From NCBI GenBank assembly GCA_910588195.1, contig CAJUPN010000007.1:1-64000 (forward strand): DNA of 64,000 bases, written 5' to 3'. The notes below the pieces were generated by a model. It saw only the letters and a list, made by a program, of their open reading frames with translations. It was not told the origin of the DNA and searched no databases. A program made the translations under genes and the position numbers. The stretch comes from an uncultured Bacilli bacterium (GTDB lineage Bacteria; Bacillota_I; Bacilli_A; RF39; UBA660). Shown piece after piece: positions 34,270-42,063 of the stretch (its first letter is position 1; the number at the start of each line of letters is the position of its first letter).

Positions 34270-34782
34270 TCATATAAAATTATATTTATCAAATTCTAAT
34301 TTTATTTTTACTAAACAACTTTTCTTTATTTTATATAAAGTTTTTCTACAAATACCTAACTTTTCACTTATTTCCTCTTCACTTTTACTTTCAAAGAAAG
34401 AAGAGATCAAGTATGTTGTTTCCTCATAAGTTAATCTATAAGATAAGCAAACTAAAATATTATAAAGATCTTTAGACCAGATACTTAAGTCTATTTTCTT
34501 TTCAATATAATCTCCTACTTTGTCATTAATTGTGTTTGATTTTGTGAGTAATTCAAAACTATTAGTATTTGATTTTAGATTAAAGTTATCTTTTTTAGTA
34601 ATTAGATATTTAGAATAGACAAATTTTCTAAATATATTTACTATATCTTTTTTTAAATCTGTATAATAATAATATTTAATTATACTATCACTTAATAATT
34701 GAATGTATTTAGCATTTTTAGAATTATTTAACATTATATCTGGTAATTCAATAAAATTATAATTAGAAATTTCTTCAATCAT
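34270..34782 (-). CDS. ArpU-like phage late regulator
   Basis: 170 aa. The C-terminal sigma-like helix-turn-helix (residues about 128-165: LISSFFESKSEEEISEKLGICRKTLYKIKKSCLVKI) is typical of ArpU/RinA-type phage transcription regulators that control late or lysis genes. The N-terminal 100 residues are Asn/Lys-rich and less conserved. It has a paralogue at 54609-55124 with an almost superimposable C-terminus. Here it is the last gene after endolysin and holin. GTAGAGG precedes the ATG. It may control the island promoter; that is an inference. Confidence 0.65.
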   Translation of the reverse strand: MIEEISNYNFIELPDIMLNNSKNAKYIQLLSDSIIKYYYYTDLKKDIVNIFRKFVYSKYLITKKDNFNLKSNTNSFELLTKSNTINDKVGDYIEKKIDLSIWSKDLYNILVCLSYRLTYEETTYLISSFFESKSEEEISEKLGICRKTLYKIKKSCLVKIKLEFDKYNFI

Positions 34783-34813
34783 CTTAAATACCTCTACTAC
34801 TTTCTTAAATATA

Positions 34814-35224
34814 TTAATTCCTTTTATTGGTTGTTAATTTATCATCTTTTAGACTTTCAAATACTTGAAATATTTTATTGGGAAGAGGTAATCCCATTGC
34901 TCCCCAGTTTTCAAGTATTGATATTGCTTCATTAGAAATAAAGAAATATATTACAAGAGACCTTATTGCTGAACTATTATCACCTATTAAGTAATCAAAT
35001 AAAGTTGCTACGACAACAATAAAGATATAACCCAATTTTTTTAAGATACCTTTTAAGCCTAATTTACTATTTAACTTCTTTTTATATATAGATTTTATAA
35101 TCCCTGTTAAATAATCAAGCACTATAAAAATTAAAAGAGCGATAAATAAGTTATCTAAACCACCGACTAAAAATATAAATATACTACCAATTAAATTAAT
35201 ATTTATTATATCTTTAAGTGCCAT
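34814..35224 (-). CDS. Phage holin (Bacteriophage_holin_4/TcdE-like)
   Basis: 136 aa with three to four membrane helices. The conserved middle ALLIFIVLDYLTGIIKSIYKKKLNSK-GLKGILKK and the YFFISNEAISILENWGAMGLPLP segment are the hallmark of the holin-4 family, which includes phage holins and the clostridial toxin-export holin TcdE. It makes membrane holes that let the endolysin, and in TcdE's case large toxins, leave the cell. The ATG overlaps the endolysin 3' end by 19 bases, so translation is coupled. The charged C-terminus is cytoplasmic. Confidence 0.9.
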   Translation of the reverse strand: MALKDIININLIGSIFIFLVGGLDNLFIALLIFIVLDYLTGIIKSIYKKKLNSKLGLKGILKKLGYIFIVVVATLFDYLIGDNSSAIRSLVIYFFISNEAISILENWGAMGLPLPNKIFQVFESLKDDKLTTNKRN

Positions 35225-35832
35225 CCTACTTTTATTAAATTGGGATTATTACCAATTAACTCCTTATTTTTATTATATATTGATTGCCAGGTGGTGTTAT
35301 AACGGGCAGCTATTTTAGTTAAGTTATCTCCTTTTTTTACAACATAGATAATTTCTGTACTGTTATTTTTATTATTTGATACTTCTTTAAGTAAATAAGG
35401 TTTGGGATCTACCCATTTACCATTTTTCTTTATTCCAAAGTGTAAGTGTTTCCCTGTGGCATGACCTGTAGCACCCATAAGTCCTATTTTTGTGCCCTTC
35501 TCAATATAATCCCCTTTTTTTACACATACTGAATCTTTTTTTAGGTGATAGTAACTTGAATAAAGGTTATTACCATGGGTTATTGTTACATAGTTTCCAG
35601 TGCTATTTTTTTCAGAATAACCACTTACACTTTTTCTTGTACTAGTTACTATTCCACTTAAAAAGGAAACTATTTCGTTTCCTCCTATGATATCAATACC
35701 ATTATGATATCCACTTTCATATTGTTTAGTAATATTATTATAGAATTTTCTTTTTCCAAAATCTGATGTTACTTTAACTGTAGTTTTCCCTTTTATGGGA
35801 CAGTTTGTAACATTATTTAATATATATGTCAT
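35206..35832 (-). CDS. Phage-type endolysin: M23 peptidase with LysM
   Basis: 208 aa with no signal peptide. The N-terminal peptidase M23 domain has HNGIDI near residue 43 and HLHFG near 120 as zinc-binding motifs, with SDFGKR before them. A LysM domain sits at about 160-208 (YVVKKGDNLTKIAARYNTTWQSI). It cleaves peptidoglycan cross-bridges, reaching the wall through the holin encoded just downstream. AAAGGA precedes the ATG. The lack of a Sec signal is typical for phage endolysins. Confidence 0.92.
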   Translation of the reverse strand: MTYILNNVTNCPIKGKTTVKVTSDFGKRKFYNNITKQYESGYHNGIDIIGGNEIVSFLSGIVTSTRKSVSGYSEKNSTGNYVTITHGNNLYSSYYHLKKDSVCVKKGDYIEKGTKIGLMGATGHATGKHLHFGIKKNGKWVDPKPYLLKEVSNNKNNSTEIIYVVKKGDNLTKIAARYNTTWQSIYNKNKELIGNNPNLIKVGWHLKI

Positions 35833-35875
35833 AAAATCATTCCTTTCATTAGAATAAAACTATCTTTCCACAATA

Positions 35876-36036
35876 ATTTACAATCAGATAATACATTCAA
35901 CTAATATATATACAATTGCCAAAAATGTACTTATAACCACAATATCAAATACTATATTAGCGATTATATAAAATATAGTAAAATAGAATTATAAATATAT
36001 TCAAAATTTTTTCAAAACTGGTTTTATTCTTTTCAT
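35876..36036 (-). pseudogene. Broken small membrane-protein gene
   Basis: A good ribosome binding site (AAAGGAT) precedes an ATG at 36036, but the frame MKRIKPVLKKF stops after 11 codons. Neighbouring frames continue with hydrophobic helices (IFIILFYYIL and then DIVVISTFLAIVYILVECII, ending near 35876). The pattern suggests a small membrane protein of about 50 residues disrupted by frameshifts. The rest of 35833-36130 shows nothing else. Low confidence. Confidence 0.3.
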
Positions 36037-36110
36037 TTATATCCTTTCTTTTCAATAACAATTTGGTAATTTATATCCCGGTTGTATTGTTTAACAATGC
36101 CCATACATTA

Positions 36111-36254
36111 TATAAGTGCTCTTTTACATACTATTTATTAAAAATATAGTTTTCTAATTCTTCTTTTAATAAATCTAATTCTTCTTTTCTTTGACTATAT
36201 CCTTCTTTGTCTTTCCAATTTACTAAATCTTGTTCTATTCCTTCTAATGCTTTT
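36111..36254. repeat. 144-bp direct repeat, copy 1
   Basis: Identical over 144 bases to 38723-38866. It covers the 3' ends of two immunity-type genes (the KALEGIEQDLVNWKDKEGY-containing C-terminus) plus about 20 bases of downstream sequence, and marks a recent duplication or gene conversion. Confidence 0.9.
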
Positions 36255-37180
36255 GCTTTGGTATATTCAGTTAACACTTGGTTTGGCCACTGCTGATCAG
36301 CTAATATTATCCAGAAGACGGGTCCTGATATTGAATCATTTAAAATGTTTTTATACCTTTTTTCCATTTCTTGAACTAATTCATCTTTGGTCATTTTCCT
36401 GTTCATGTATACATTATATAATTCTGTGAAATCATCTTCTATATCAATTGCTAAATCGCATTCGTATAAATCTGTCCCCCAACCATTCTTTAGTGAATAT
36501 TTTTCTTTTTTAGCTTGTTTTCTTTTTAACTCTTGTTCTGTAGCTTCATAAAGTAGATAAACATGCTCCTCTGCTCGCTTAAAAATTATTTCTCTTCCTT
36601 CTTTAGTAAACCTATAGCCCTTTTTTAAATTATTATTTTCATAATCATTTAACAAGCTATTTATATAATAAATATCTGGTTTCTCTGAGAGATACTCTAA
36701 ATAATAAAACCATACTACTTCAGAAATGTATTCATCTTTTGGTGGTAAAACATTGTAGTTTCCTAAGTATATAAAGTTAATATAGTCAATTCCACGTTTC
36801 ATAGAAAGACGTACTATATATTCTGTTAAATATCCATATTCATCTTTATAGAAAGTGTTTTCTGAATCTACTTTCTCCATTGCTTCTTTTAAAGTATGTC
36901 TTCCTGTTATCGGTAATAATCTTTCTATATATGGCATTTTTCTGGTTTTTATATATTCTAATTCATTCAATTCTTGTTCATTTTTTGGTAATATATTTGA
37001 CTTTGTTATTTTGGCTCTAAAATAAAGAACACTTGGATAGTTAAAACATGAGTTATATGATGTCTTTATTAAAATTATATATCTTCCGTCATACTCTTTA
37101 GAGTGGTTTTCTATCTTTATCGCAAAAGTATCTCCATCTATCCAATTTTTCTTCTTTGTTTTATCTAATCCCACGGACAT
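36131..37180 (-). CDS. Immunity-type protein, family copy A
   Basis: 349-aa soluble protein with two recognisable parts. The N-terminus (about 8-45, KKNWIDGDTFAIKIENHS, YDGRYIILIK) resembles Imm26-like immunity domains. The C-terminal half (about 225-349, GWGTDLYECDLAIDIEDDF, GPVFWIILADQQW, LTEYTKAKALEGIEQDL) follows the DUF4259-like pattern found in polymorphic-toxin loci. Copies B (38743-39786) and C (41041-42063) share both ends but differ in the middle. The best guess is a cytosolic antitoxin; the cognate toxin is not adjacent. AAAGGA lies ten bases before the ATG. Confidence 0.6.
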   Translation of the reverse strand: MSVGLDKTKKKNWIDGDTFAIKIENHSKEYDGRYIILIKTSYNSCFNYPSVLYFRAKITKSNILPKNEQELNELEYIKTRKMPYIERLLPITGRHTLKEAMEKVDSENTFYKDEYGYLTEYIVRLSMKRGIDYINFIYLGNYNVLPPKDEYISEVVWFYYLEYLSEKPDIYYINSLLNDYENNNLKKGYRFTKEGREIIFKRAEEHVYLLYEATEQELKRKQAKKEKYSLKNGWGTDLYECDLAIDIEDDFTELYNVYMNRKMTKDELVQEMEKRYKNILNDSISGPVFWIILADQQWPNQVLTEYTKAKALEGIEQDLVNWKDKEGYSQRKEELDLLKEELENYIFNK

Positions 37181-37287
37181 TGTGCTATTTTCCTTTCTGC
37201 ATACATATAATCTGTTGCTTGCTCTACAATATTCTTTAGTGTATATGAGACATAATAATCTTCCTTTGTTTCAATAAAAACAAGTAA
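37165..37287 (-). pseudogene. Gene remnant in frame after the HEAT-protein stop codon
   Basis: Directly after the TAA of the HEAT gene the same frame stays open for 40 codons (LLVFIETKEDYYVSYTLKN, then IVEQATDYMYAERKIAQCPWD, stop at 37165). It looks like the true C-terminus of a protein and overlaps the start of immunity copy A. It is either a leftover of another immunity gene cut by recombination at the shared TCCGTGGG junction, or a lost extension of the HEAT protein. Confidence 0.4.
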
Positions 37288-37995
37288 TTAACCTATCTTA
37301 TTTATGTTTTCTATTGCTCTCTCACATATTTTTCTAACATCTCTATCATCATCATTTAAATATTTTTTAAATAAATATAATAAATCAGAATCTTTATATT
37401 TTGACAGAGATTTAAGTATATGTTTTTTCATGTGGTTCTCTTCTCCACTTATAATTTCATCGTCATTTAAATAATCTACTAATATTTCTTCTACTTCTTT
37501 AATTTTTAAAGTTTCTATAAATGGAAATATAGAAATAATATTCTTCTTAAGCTTTTTGTTTTTTAAGACTTTAATATATAAATCTTTATATTTTTTATTA
37601 CAAGTTTTATGGATAAAATTAGCAACCATCGTATTAAACATACACTTTTCATGGTCGTGTAATTTTTCAAATTCACTTAAAATAAATGGTGTTAATTCTG
37701 CATTTTTTTTATTTATTAAACACGAAACTAAAAAAGCTTTTTCTTTATCAATGGTACATATTTTGTAATATTTCATAATTATATCACGAAATTCTTCCGG
37801 ATTATTACTACAAATATACTCTGCCATATTTTGTATTTCGCACTCATAACCATGATTTTGTATTTCCTTTTTTAGTAAAGGCCATATACTTTCTTTAGGA
37901 TAAATTTCTTTTTTTTCTCTTTCAAGATCCTGCTGATATAGTAATTCAGCTACTAGGTCAACGGCTTTATTATATTTCTTTTTATCGTCTTTCAT
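37288..37995 (-). CDS. HEAT-repeat-like protein, putative orphan immunity protein
   Basis: 235 aa, all-helical. The C-terminal half shows HEAT-like repeats (EVEEILVDYLNDDEIISGEE, KKHILKSLSKYKDSDLLYLFKKYLNDDDRDVRKICERAIENI). HEAT proteins are a frequent class of immunity proteins in toxin islands. TAGGAG before the ATG overlaps the stop codon of a decayed reading frame upstream (38005-38162), the same stop-to-RBS junction seen for true toxin/immunity pairs here. It may therefore be the surviving immunity gene of a degraded toxin. Confidence 0.55.
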   Translation of the reverse strand: MKDDKKKYNKAVDLVAELLYQQDLEREKKEIYPKESIWPLLKKEIQNHGYECEIQNMAEYICSNNPEEFRDIIMKYYKICTIDKEKAFLVSCLINKKNAELTPFILSEFEKLHDHEKCMFNTMVANFIHKTCNKKYKDLYIKVLKNKKLKKNIISIFPFIETLKIKEVEEILVDYLNDDEIISGEENHMKKHILKSLSKYKDSDLLYLFKKYLNDDDRDVRKICERAIENINKIG

Positions 37996-38004
37996 TTTTT
38001 TCTC

Positions 38005-38162
38005 CTATTCAAACGGGATTGGACATACTTGTATACCTGCTTCAGATATTGTTTTTGATACCAATGGGTATTGTTGATTTTTTTAGTTTTGGTTAAGACA
38101 AATGCTTTATTGTTATATTCCTATTTATACCATTCTGATAATTCTTTTATAAAATTATAACA
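38005..38162 (-). pseudogene. Decayed coding fragment (toxin-tip or immunity remnant)
   Basis: On the minus strand one frame reads CYNFIKELSEWYK, a TAG stop, EYNNKAFVLTKTKKINNTHWY. After a one-base shift it continues SKTISEAGIQVCPIPFE and a stop at 38005. Both halves look protein-like, with no start codon or ribosome binding site. The final stop sits inside the ribosome binding site of the HEAT gene. It is most simply a broken gene whose partner survives. Confidence 0.4.
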
Positions 38163-38184
38163 TATTTGATTTTAAAAGAGCATT

Positions 38185-38703
38185 TTATTTATCTATTATT
38201 TTGGGATCTTTGTACCAATTCGTTATTATCTTTTTTTCGCTATCTCCATATAATTTAACAAGTTTTATTAGTCTCAACTTATATTTTTCAATTGTCTCCA
38301 AACTACATTCGTATATATCATTTACCATTATTATAGCAAGCATGTTTTTTAAAATTATATTTCTACCACGAATAGTCCTTCTATATTTTAAAAAATCATT
38401 TCTAGAAAAGCTTTTTTGCATTACATAAATACTTCCTGTCATGCAATCACATAAAGCATGATCAAGAATTAGATTTTCTGATTCAAAAACTTTAATATTT
38501 TTATCATTATATATTAATTTAAAACCCGGATAATAATCTTGTGATGACATAACTTCAAAGAAATAAATTTTTTCATCTTCTATATCATTAATAAAATCCA
38601 TAAGAGTGCTAAAATCCACATCTTTGTCTTCTTTTGTATTTTGAAACAAATCATAATAATACGTATTAAAAATATTTCTATTTATTATCTTCTTATTTCT
38701 CAT
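38185..38703 (-). CDS. Hypothetical protein in immunity-gene array
   Basis: 172-aa soluble protein with mixed alpha/beta content (IYFFEVMSSQDYYPGFKLIYND, FESENLILDHALCDCMTGSIYVM) and a basic helical C-terminus. I do not recognise a family. Its ribosome binding site is weak (AGAGAG far from the ATG). By position between immunity copies A and B it may be another orphan immunity protein. Confidence 0.45.
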   Translation of the reverse strand: MRNKKIINRNIFNTYYYDLFQNTKEDKDVDFSTLMDFINDIEDEKIYFFEVMSSQDYYPGFKLIYNDKNIKVFESENLILDHALCDCMTGSIYVMQKSFSRNDFLKYRRTIRGRNIILKNMLAIIMVNDIYECSLETIEKYKLRLIKLVKLYGDSEKKIITNWYKDPKIIDK

Positions 38704-38722
38704 TATTTATTCGTCTTCTCTC

Positions 38723-38866
38723 TATAAGTGCTCTTTTACATACTATTTATTAAAAATATAGTTTTCTAATTCTTCTTTTAATAAATCTAATTCTTCTTTT
38801 CTTTGACTATATCCTTCTTTGTCTTTCCAATTTACTAAATCTTGTTCTATTCCTTCTAATGCTTTT
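38723..38866. repeat. 144-bp direct repeat, copy 2
   Basis: Identical to 36111-36254; it covers the 3' end of immunity copy B and its downstream flank. Confidence 0.9.
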
Positions 38867-39786
38867 TTCTTCTGTTTCTTTGTTAATGTTTTATTTTTCA
38901 TTTGTAAATCAGACAGTATTATCCAAAATAATGGTCCATCTATTGAGTCATTAATATAATCTTCATAGTAATCACACAATTCCTTTATCATTTCTTCATT
39001 ACTTTGGTTACTCTTTTTACTTGTTCTTAGATACTTTTTATAATCTGCCTTTATATCTAATGCTACATCTGAATCATACAGTTTGGGTCCCCATCCATTA
39101 ATAAAAGAAGATTTTATTTTGTTTTCGTTTTGAGTTATAAAATAGTAAGCATTAAGCAAAAATCTTCCTTCTTCATGAGCCTTTTGAGATTCTTTTAATG
39201 TATATATTTTAGATTTTCTTAAATTATAATTTTTATAACATCTGATCAACACATCAATAAAGCTCTCAAATTCTGGGTGTCTAGGATTTGGAAGATTTGT
39301 TAATTCTGCTAATGGTGGAATGTATTCATCAAAAGGTTCAGCTATATCAAAATTCCCAATATAATTGAACATTGAATAATCGCCATCTCTTCTCATCCAT
39401 ATTTCAAATAAATAAGCATTTAAATATCCAAATTCATCAGTTTTACTTTTCAATACATTTTTTTCTTCAATTGTTAATTCTCCATTATAATTCATTAATC
39501 CATACTCATACGTAAAAGAGTTAACCTTTATATATTCTAATTCATTTATTTCTTTCATTGAAGGAATTTCAATTGTTTTTGTTAGTTTTGCTCTAAAATA
39601 CAAATATGTTGAAGATTCTTTATTGGTATCGTACGAGGTTTTAATCAGAATTATATATCTTCCATCATACTCTTTAGAATGGTTTTCTATCTTTACCGCA
39701 AAAGTATCTCCATCTATCCAATTCTTCTTTTTTGTTTTATCTAATCCCACGGATACTCTCCTATATTTAAAAAAATCTTTTTTCAT
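38743..39786 (-). CDS. Immunity-type protein, family copy B
   Basis: 347 aa. The first about 60 residues and last about 40 are nearly identical to copy A. The middle differs, and the C-terminal domain (GWGPKLYDSDVALDIKADYKKYLRTSKKSNQSNEEMIKEL, GPLFWIILSD) is closer to copy C, so the gene is a mosaic. The ATG shares a base with the stop of the 109-aa gene (TAATG). An alternative GTG start (VGLDKTKKK) has AGGAG at seven-base spacing and matches the start region of copy A. Role inferred as antitoxin. Confidence 0.55.
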   Translation of the reverse strand: MKKDFFKYRRVSVGLDKTKKKNWIDGDTFAVKIENHSKEYDGRYIILIKTSYDTNKESSTYLYFRAKLTKTIEIPSMKEINELEYIKVNSFTYEYGLMNYNGELTIEEKNVLKSKTDEFGYLNAYLFEIWMRRDGDYSMFNYIGNFDIAEPFDEYIPPLAELTNLPNPRHPEFESFIDVLIRCYKNYNLRKSKIYTLKESQKAHEEGRFLLNAYYFITQNENKIKSSFINGWGPKLYDSDVALDIKADYKKYLRTSKKSNQSNEEMIKELCDYYEDYINDSIDGPLFWIILSDLQMKNKTLTKKQKKKALEGIEQDLVNWKDKEGYSQRKEELDLLKEELENYIFNK

Positions 39787-40115
39787 TAATTCCTTAATTT
39801 TCTTTTTATTTTATTACTTAATTTTTCTTTTTTTATGTATTCTGCTTGTGGAGCTTTCTTTTTGATGAGAGATATATGTAGTTCTTCAAAATCTCCTATA
39901 AAAAAAATACCAGAAAGAATACCAATACAAATTTTATACTTTTTTTTATCAAAAGTTTCTATAGTTATATATTTTCCCCTTCTTCCAAAATAATCACCAT
40001 ATGTAATATAATATTTTTTAATATTTTTATAGTACACTTCTTTTTTAAATATATAATTAAAGATAATACGATCATCCATATATCTTACATCTTTTATTTT
40101 TATTATCTCTGCCAT
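39786..40115 (-). CDS. Putative cognate immunity protein of the orphan RHS tip
   Basis: 109 aa, soluble. Strand-rich core (RYMDDRIIFNYIFKKEVYY, KYITIETFDKKKYKICIG) with a C-terminal basic helix, compatible with a PH-like fold. It begins 15 bases after the stop of the orphan toxin tip (40131), and AAGGAG lies right after that stop, the expected geometry for a toxin/immunity pair. No family match recognised. Confidence 0.5.
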   Translation of the reverse strand: MAEIIKIKDVRYMDDRIIFNYIFKKEVYYKNIKKYYITYGDYFGRRGKYITIETFDKKKYKICIGILSGIFFIGDFEELHISLIKKKAPQAEYIKKEKLSNKIKRKLRN

Positions 40116-40130
40116 ATATTCTATATCTCC

Positions 40131-41000
40131 TTAATAAAGATCAAAACCAATTTTTATATAAGCTCCAGCACCAAGATGAAAATTTATGTTTACTCCAACA
40201 AATAAAGAATCATCTGTTTTTGAAATTTCCATATAATCTCTAGATATACCAGAAAAACTGATACTCTTTATATCATCCCATGAACCCACGTCAAAATTAA
40301 AGTGCGAAAAAGAAAGACTTTGTGTAGTTTCAAAACCTTCGCTTAATTTTCCTTTTTTGTATCTAACAAATTCATCAGTAGTATCAGTTACTCCAGCAAC
40401 TCCTGCACTACCCGAAACTCCTGTTCCTGATCCTGCCTCAATTGTAAAATGATTTTTGTAGAAATTAAGTCTATCGCTAACTTCTTTTTTCAATTTATTT
40501 CCTATTTCTTTTACAACCTTTTTACTAGAATCAATAAAATTTGTAACTAAATTTTTACCTTTATTATAGCAATCAGAAAAAAACTTTGTTACTTTTTTAA
40601 ATAAGTGTCCACTTGCATCAAAATTAGATATTGGATTATTTTCTGCATAAAGAAATAAATTGTTTCCTATCGCTGAAATTACTATGTAATCATCAGCATT
40701 AATGAATCTACACCATTCAGGATTATAATATCTACCATTTAAATAATATAACTTTGTTTCTTCATCATAATAGTAGCTTCTATATCTAAATGGGTTTATT
40801 GTACCTATATTATTTGTTGTAGTATCAATAATTGATATTACTTTACCCCATGGGTCATACTTATATGTTACTACTAAGTTATAATTACTATCATATATTC
40901 CGATTACATCATTCTGATAATTTTTTTGATAATAGTATTGTAATCCATTATATTTAAATCCTAGAATGTTTGCACTATCATCATAAATATAGTATAACAT
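40131..41000 (-). CDS. Orphan RHS core fragment with alternative C-terminal toxin tip
   Basis: 289 aa. Residues 1-104 repeat the RHS core of the 2033-aa toxin (YYYDEETKLYYLNGRYYNPEWCRFINAD); after FINAD the sequence is unrelated. The tip has a helical linker (KKVTKFFSDCYNKGKNLV, KKVVKEIGNKLKKEV) and a Gly/Ser/Ala-rich and amphipathic-strand region (SGTGVSGSAGVAGV, GVNINFHLGAGAYIKIGFDLY). No nuclease motif is seen; a membrane-acting toxin is possible. The apparent ATG is just the first conserved Met of the core and has no ribosome binding site, so it is probably a silent cassette awaiting recombination. Confidence 0.7.
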   Translation of the reverse strand: MLYYIYDDSANILGFKYNGLQYYYQKNYQNDVIGIYDSNYNLVVTYKYDPWGKVISIIDTTTNNIGTINPFRYRSYYYDEETKLYYLNGRYYNPEWCRFINADDYIVISAIGNNLFLYAENNPISNFDASGHLFKKVTKFFSDCYNKGKNLVTNFIDSSKKVVKEIGNKLKKEVSDRLNFYKNHFTIEAGSGTGVSGSAGVAGVTDTTDEFVRYKKGKLSEGFETTQSLSFSHFNFDVGSWDDIKSISFSGISRDYMEISKTDDSLFVGVNINFHLGAGAYIKIGFDLY

Positions 41001-41003
41001 ATT
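40691..41003. repeat. RHS-core repeat, orphan copy
   Basis: 313 bases aligned without gaps and with only scattered mismatches to 42707-43019 of the main toxin gene. Homology starts at the conserved Met codon and ends at the FINAD codon boundary where the tips diverge. Confidence 0.9.
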
Positions 41004-41040
41004 CGATTATAAAAAGTGTTTATTTGCTTTTTTATTAATA

Positions 41041-42063
41041 TTATAATATATGATCTTCTAACTTCTTCTTAATAGAATCAAGTACTTTTTTTCTTTCTAT
41101 ATATGTTCCCTTTACTCTCCAATTATCTAAATCTTGTTCTATTGCTTCGAGTGCTTTTTTCTTAGTATATTCAGTTAATATATTATCCTTCATAAGTAAA
41201 TCTGCTAATGTAATCCAAAATAATGGACCTTCTATTGGATCATTAATATAATCTTCATAACAATCACACAATTCTTTTATCATTTCCTCGCTACTTTGAT
41301 TATTCTTTTTATTTTTTCTCATATATTTTCTATAATCTGTTCTTATCTCTAAGGCTAAACCTGCATCATACAGCTTTGGTCCTAATCCATATAAGTATAT
41401 TTCTTTTGTTTTCTTCATTTCTAGTTTTGATAGCTTTAAAAATTCTTCAACAAAAATTACATTTCCCTTATATTTATCAGCAAATCTTTTACTTCCCTCA
41501 GGTGTAAAATGTGATGATTTCCTTAAATTATAATTTTCATAATCATCTATTAAATTTTTTATCCAATCAAATTTTGTATAATATGAGGTAAGTTCAACCC
41601 ATCTATACGGGATGAATTCATTTTTAGGGCAATCAAATTTATAATTACCTATATAAATGAAATCACTAAAATTGAATTCTCTGTGAAAATACAACTTATA
41701 TAAGTATTCATAAGTATAATTAAATTCATCAGCTTCTGAATATAAGCCTTTGTTAAATTTATTAATGGTTGAATCATCAGTGTAAATAACCCATGTCTTA
41801 ATAAATTCCAATTTATTTAATTCTTCATAAGTGTTGGGTATTTCTTTATCTTTTGTTATTTTAATATAGAAGGATGGAGAATTTCTCATATATTTTTCAA
41901 ATTCATCTTTTGATTCAAAATCTTTTTTCCATATATCATTTACACTTTTTATTAATATCAAATATTTCCCATTGTATTTGTCTGAATAATTCTCTATTTT
42001 TACAGCAAAAGTATCTCCATCTATCCAATTTTTTCTTTTTGTTTTATCTGTTATTCTTTCCAT
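41041..42063 (-). CDS. Immunity-type protein, family copy C (adjacent to GIY-YIG toxin)
   Basis: 340 aa, the same family as copies A and B: N-terminal KRKNWIDGDTFAVKIEN and YNGKYLILIK, C-terminal GLGPKLYDAGLALEIRTDYRKY, GPLFWITLADLLM, LTEYTKKKALEAIEQDLDNW. It starts inside the last codons of the 2033-aa toxin gene (13-base overlap), so toxin and immunity are translationally coupled. Of the three copies it is the best candidate for the real antitoxin against the GIY-YIG tip. It has no signal or membrane helix and acts in the cytoplasm. Confidence 0.7.
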   Translation of the reverse strand: MERITDKTKRKNWIDGDTFAVKIENYSDKYNGKYLILIKSVNDIWKKDFESKDEFEKYMRNSPSFYIKITKDKEIPNTYEELNKLEFIKTWVIYTDDSTINKFNKGLYSEADEFNYTYEYLYKLYFHREFNFSDFIYIGNYKFDCPKNEFIPYRWVELTSYYTKFDWIKNLIDDYENYNLRKSSHFTPEGSKRFADKYKGNVIFVEEFLKLSKLEMKKTKEIYLYGLGPKLYDAGLALEIRTDYRKYMRKNKKNNQSSEEMIKELCDCYEDYINDPIEGPLFWITLADLLMKDNILTEYTKKKALEAIEQDLDNWRVKGTYIERKKVLDSIKKKLEDHIL

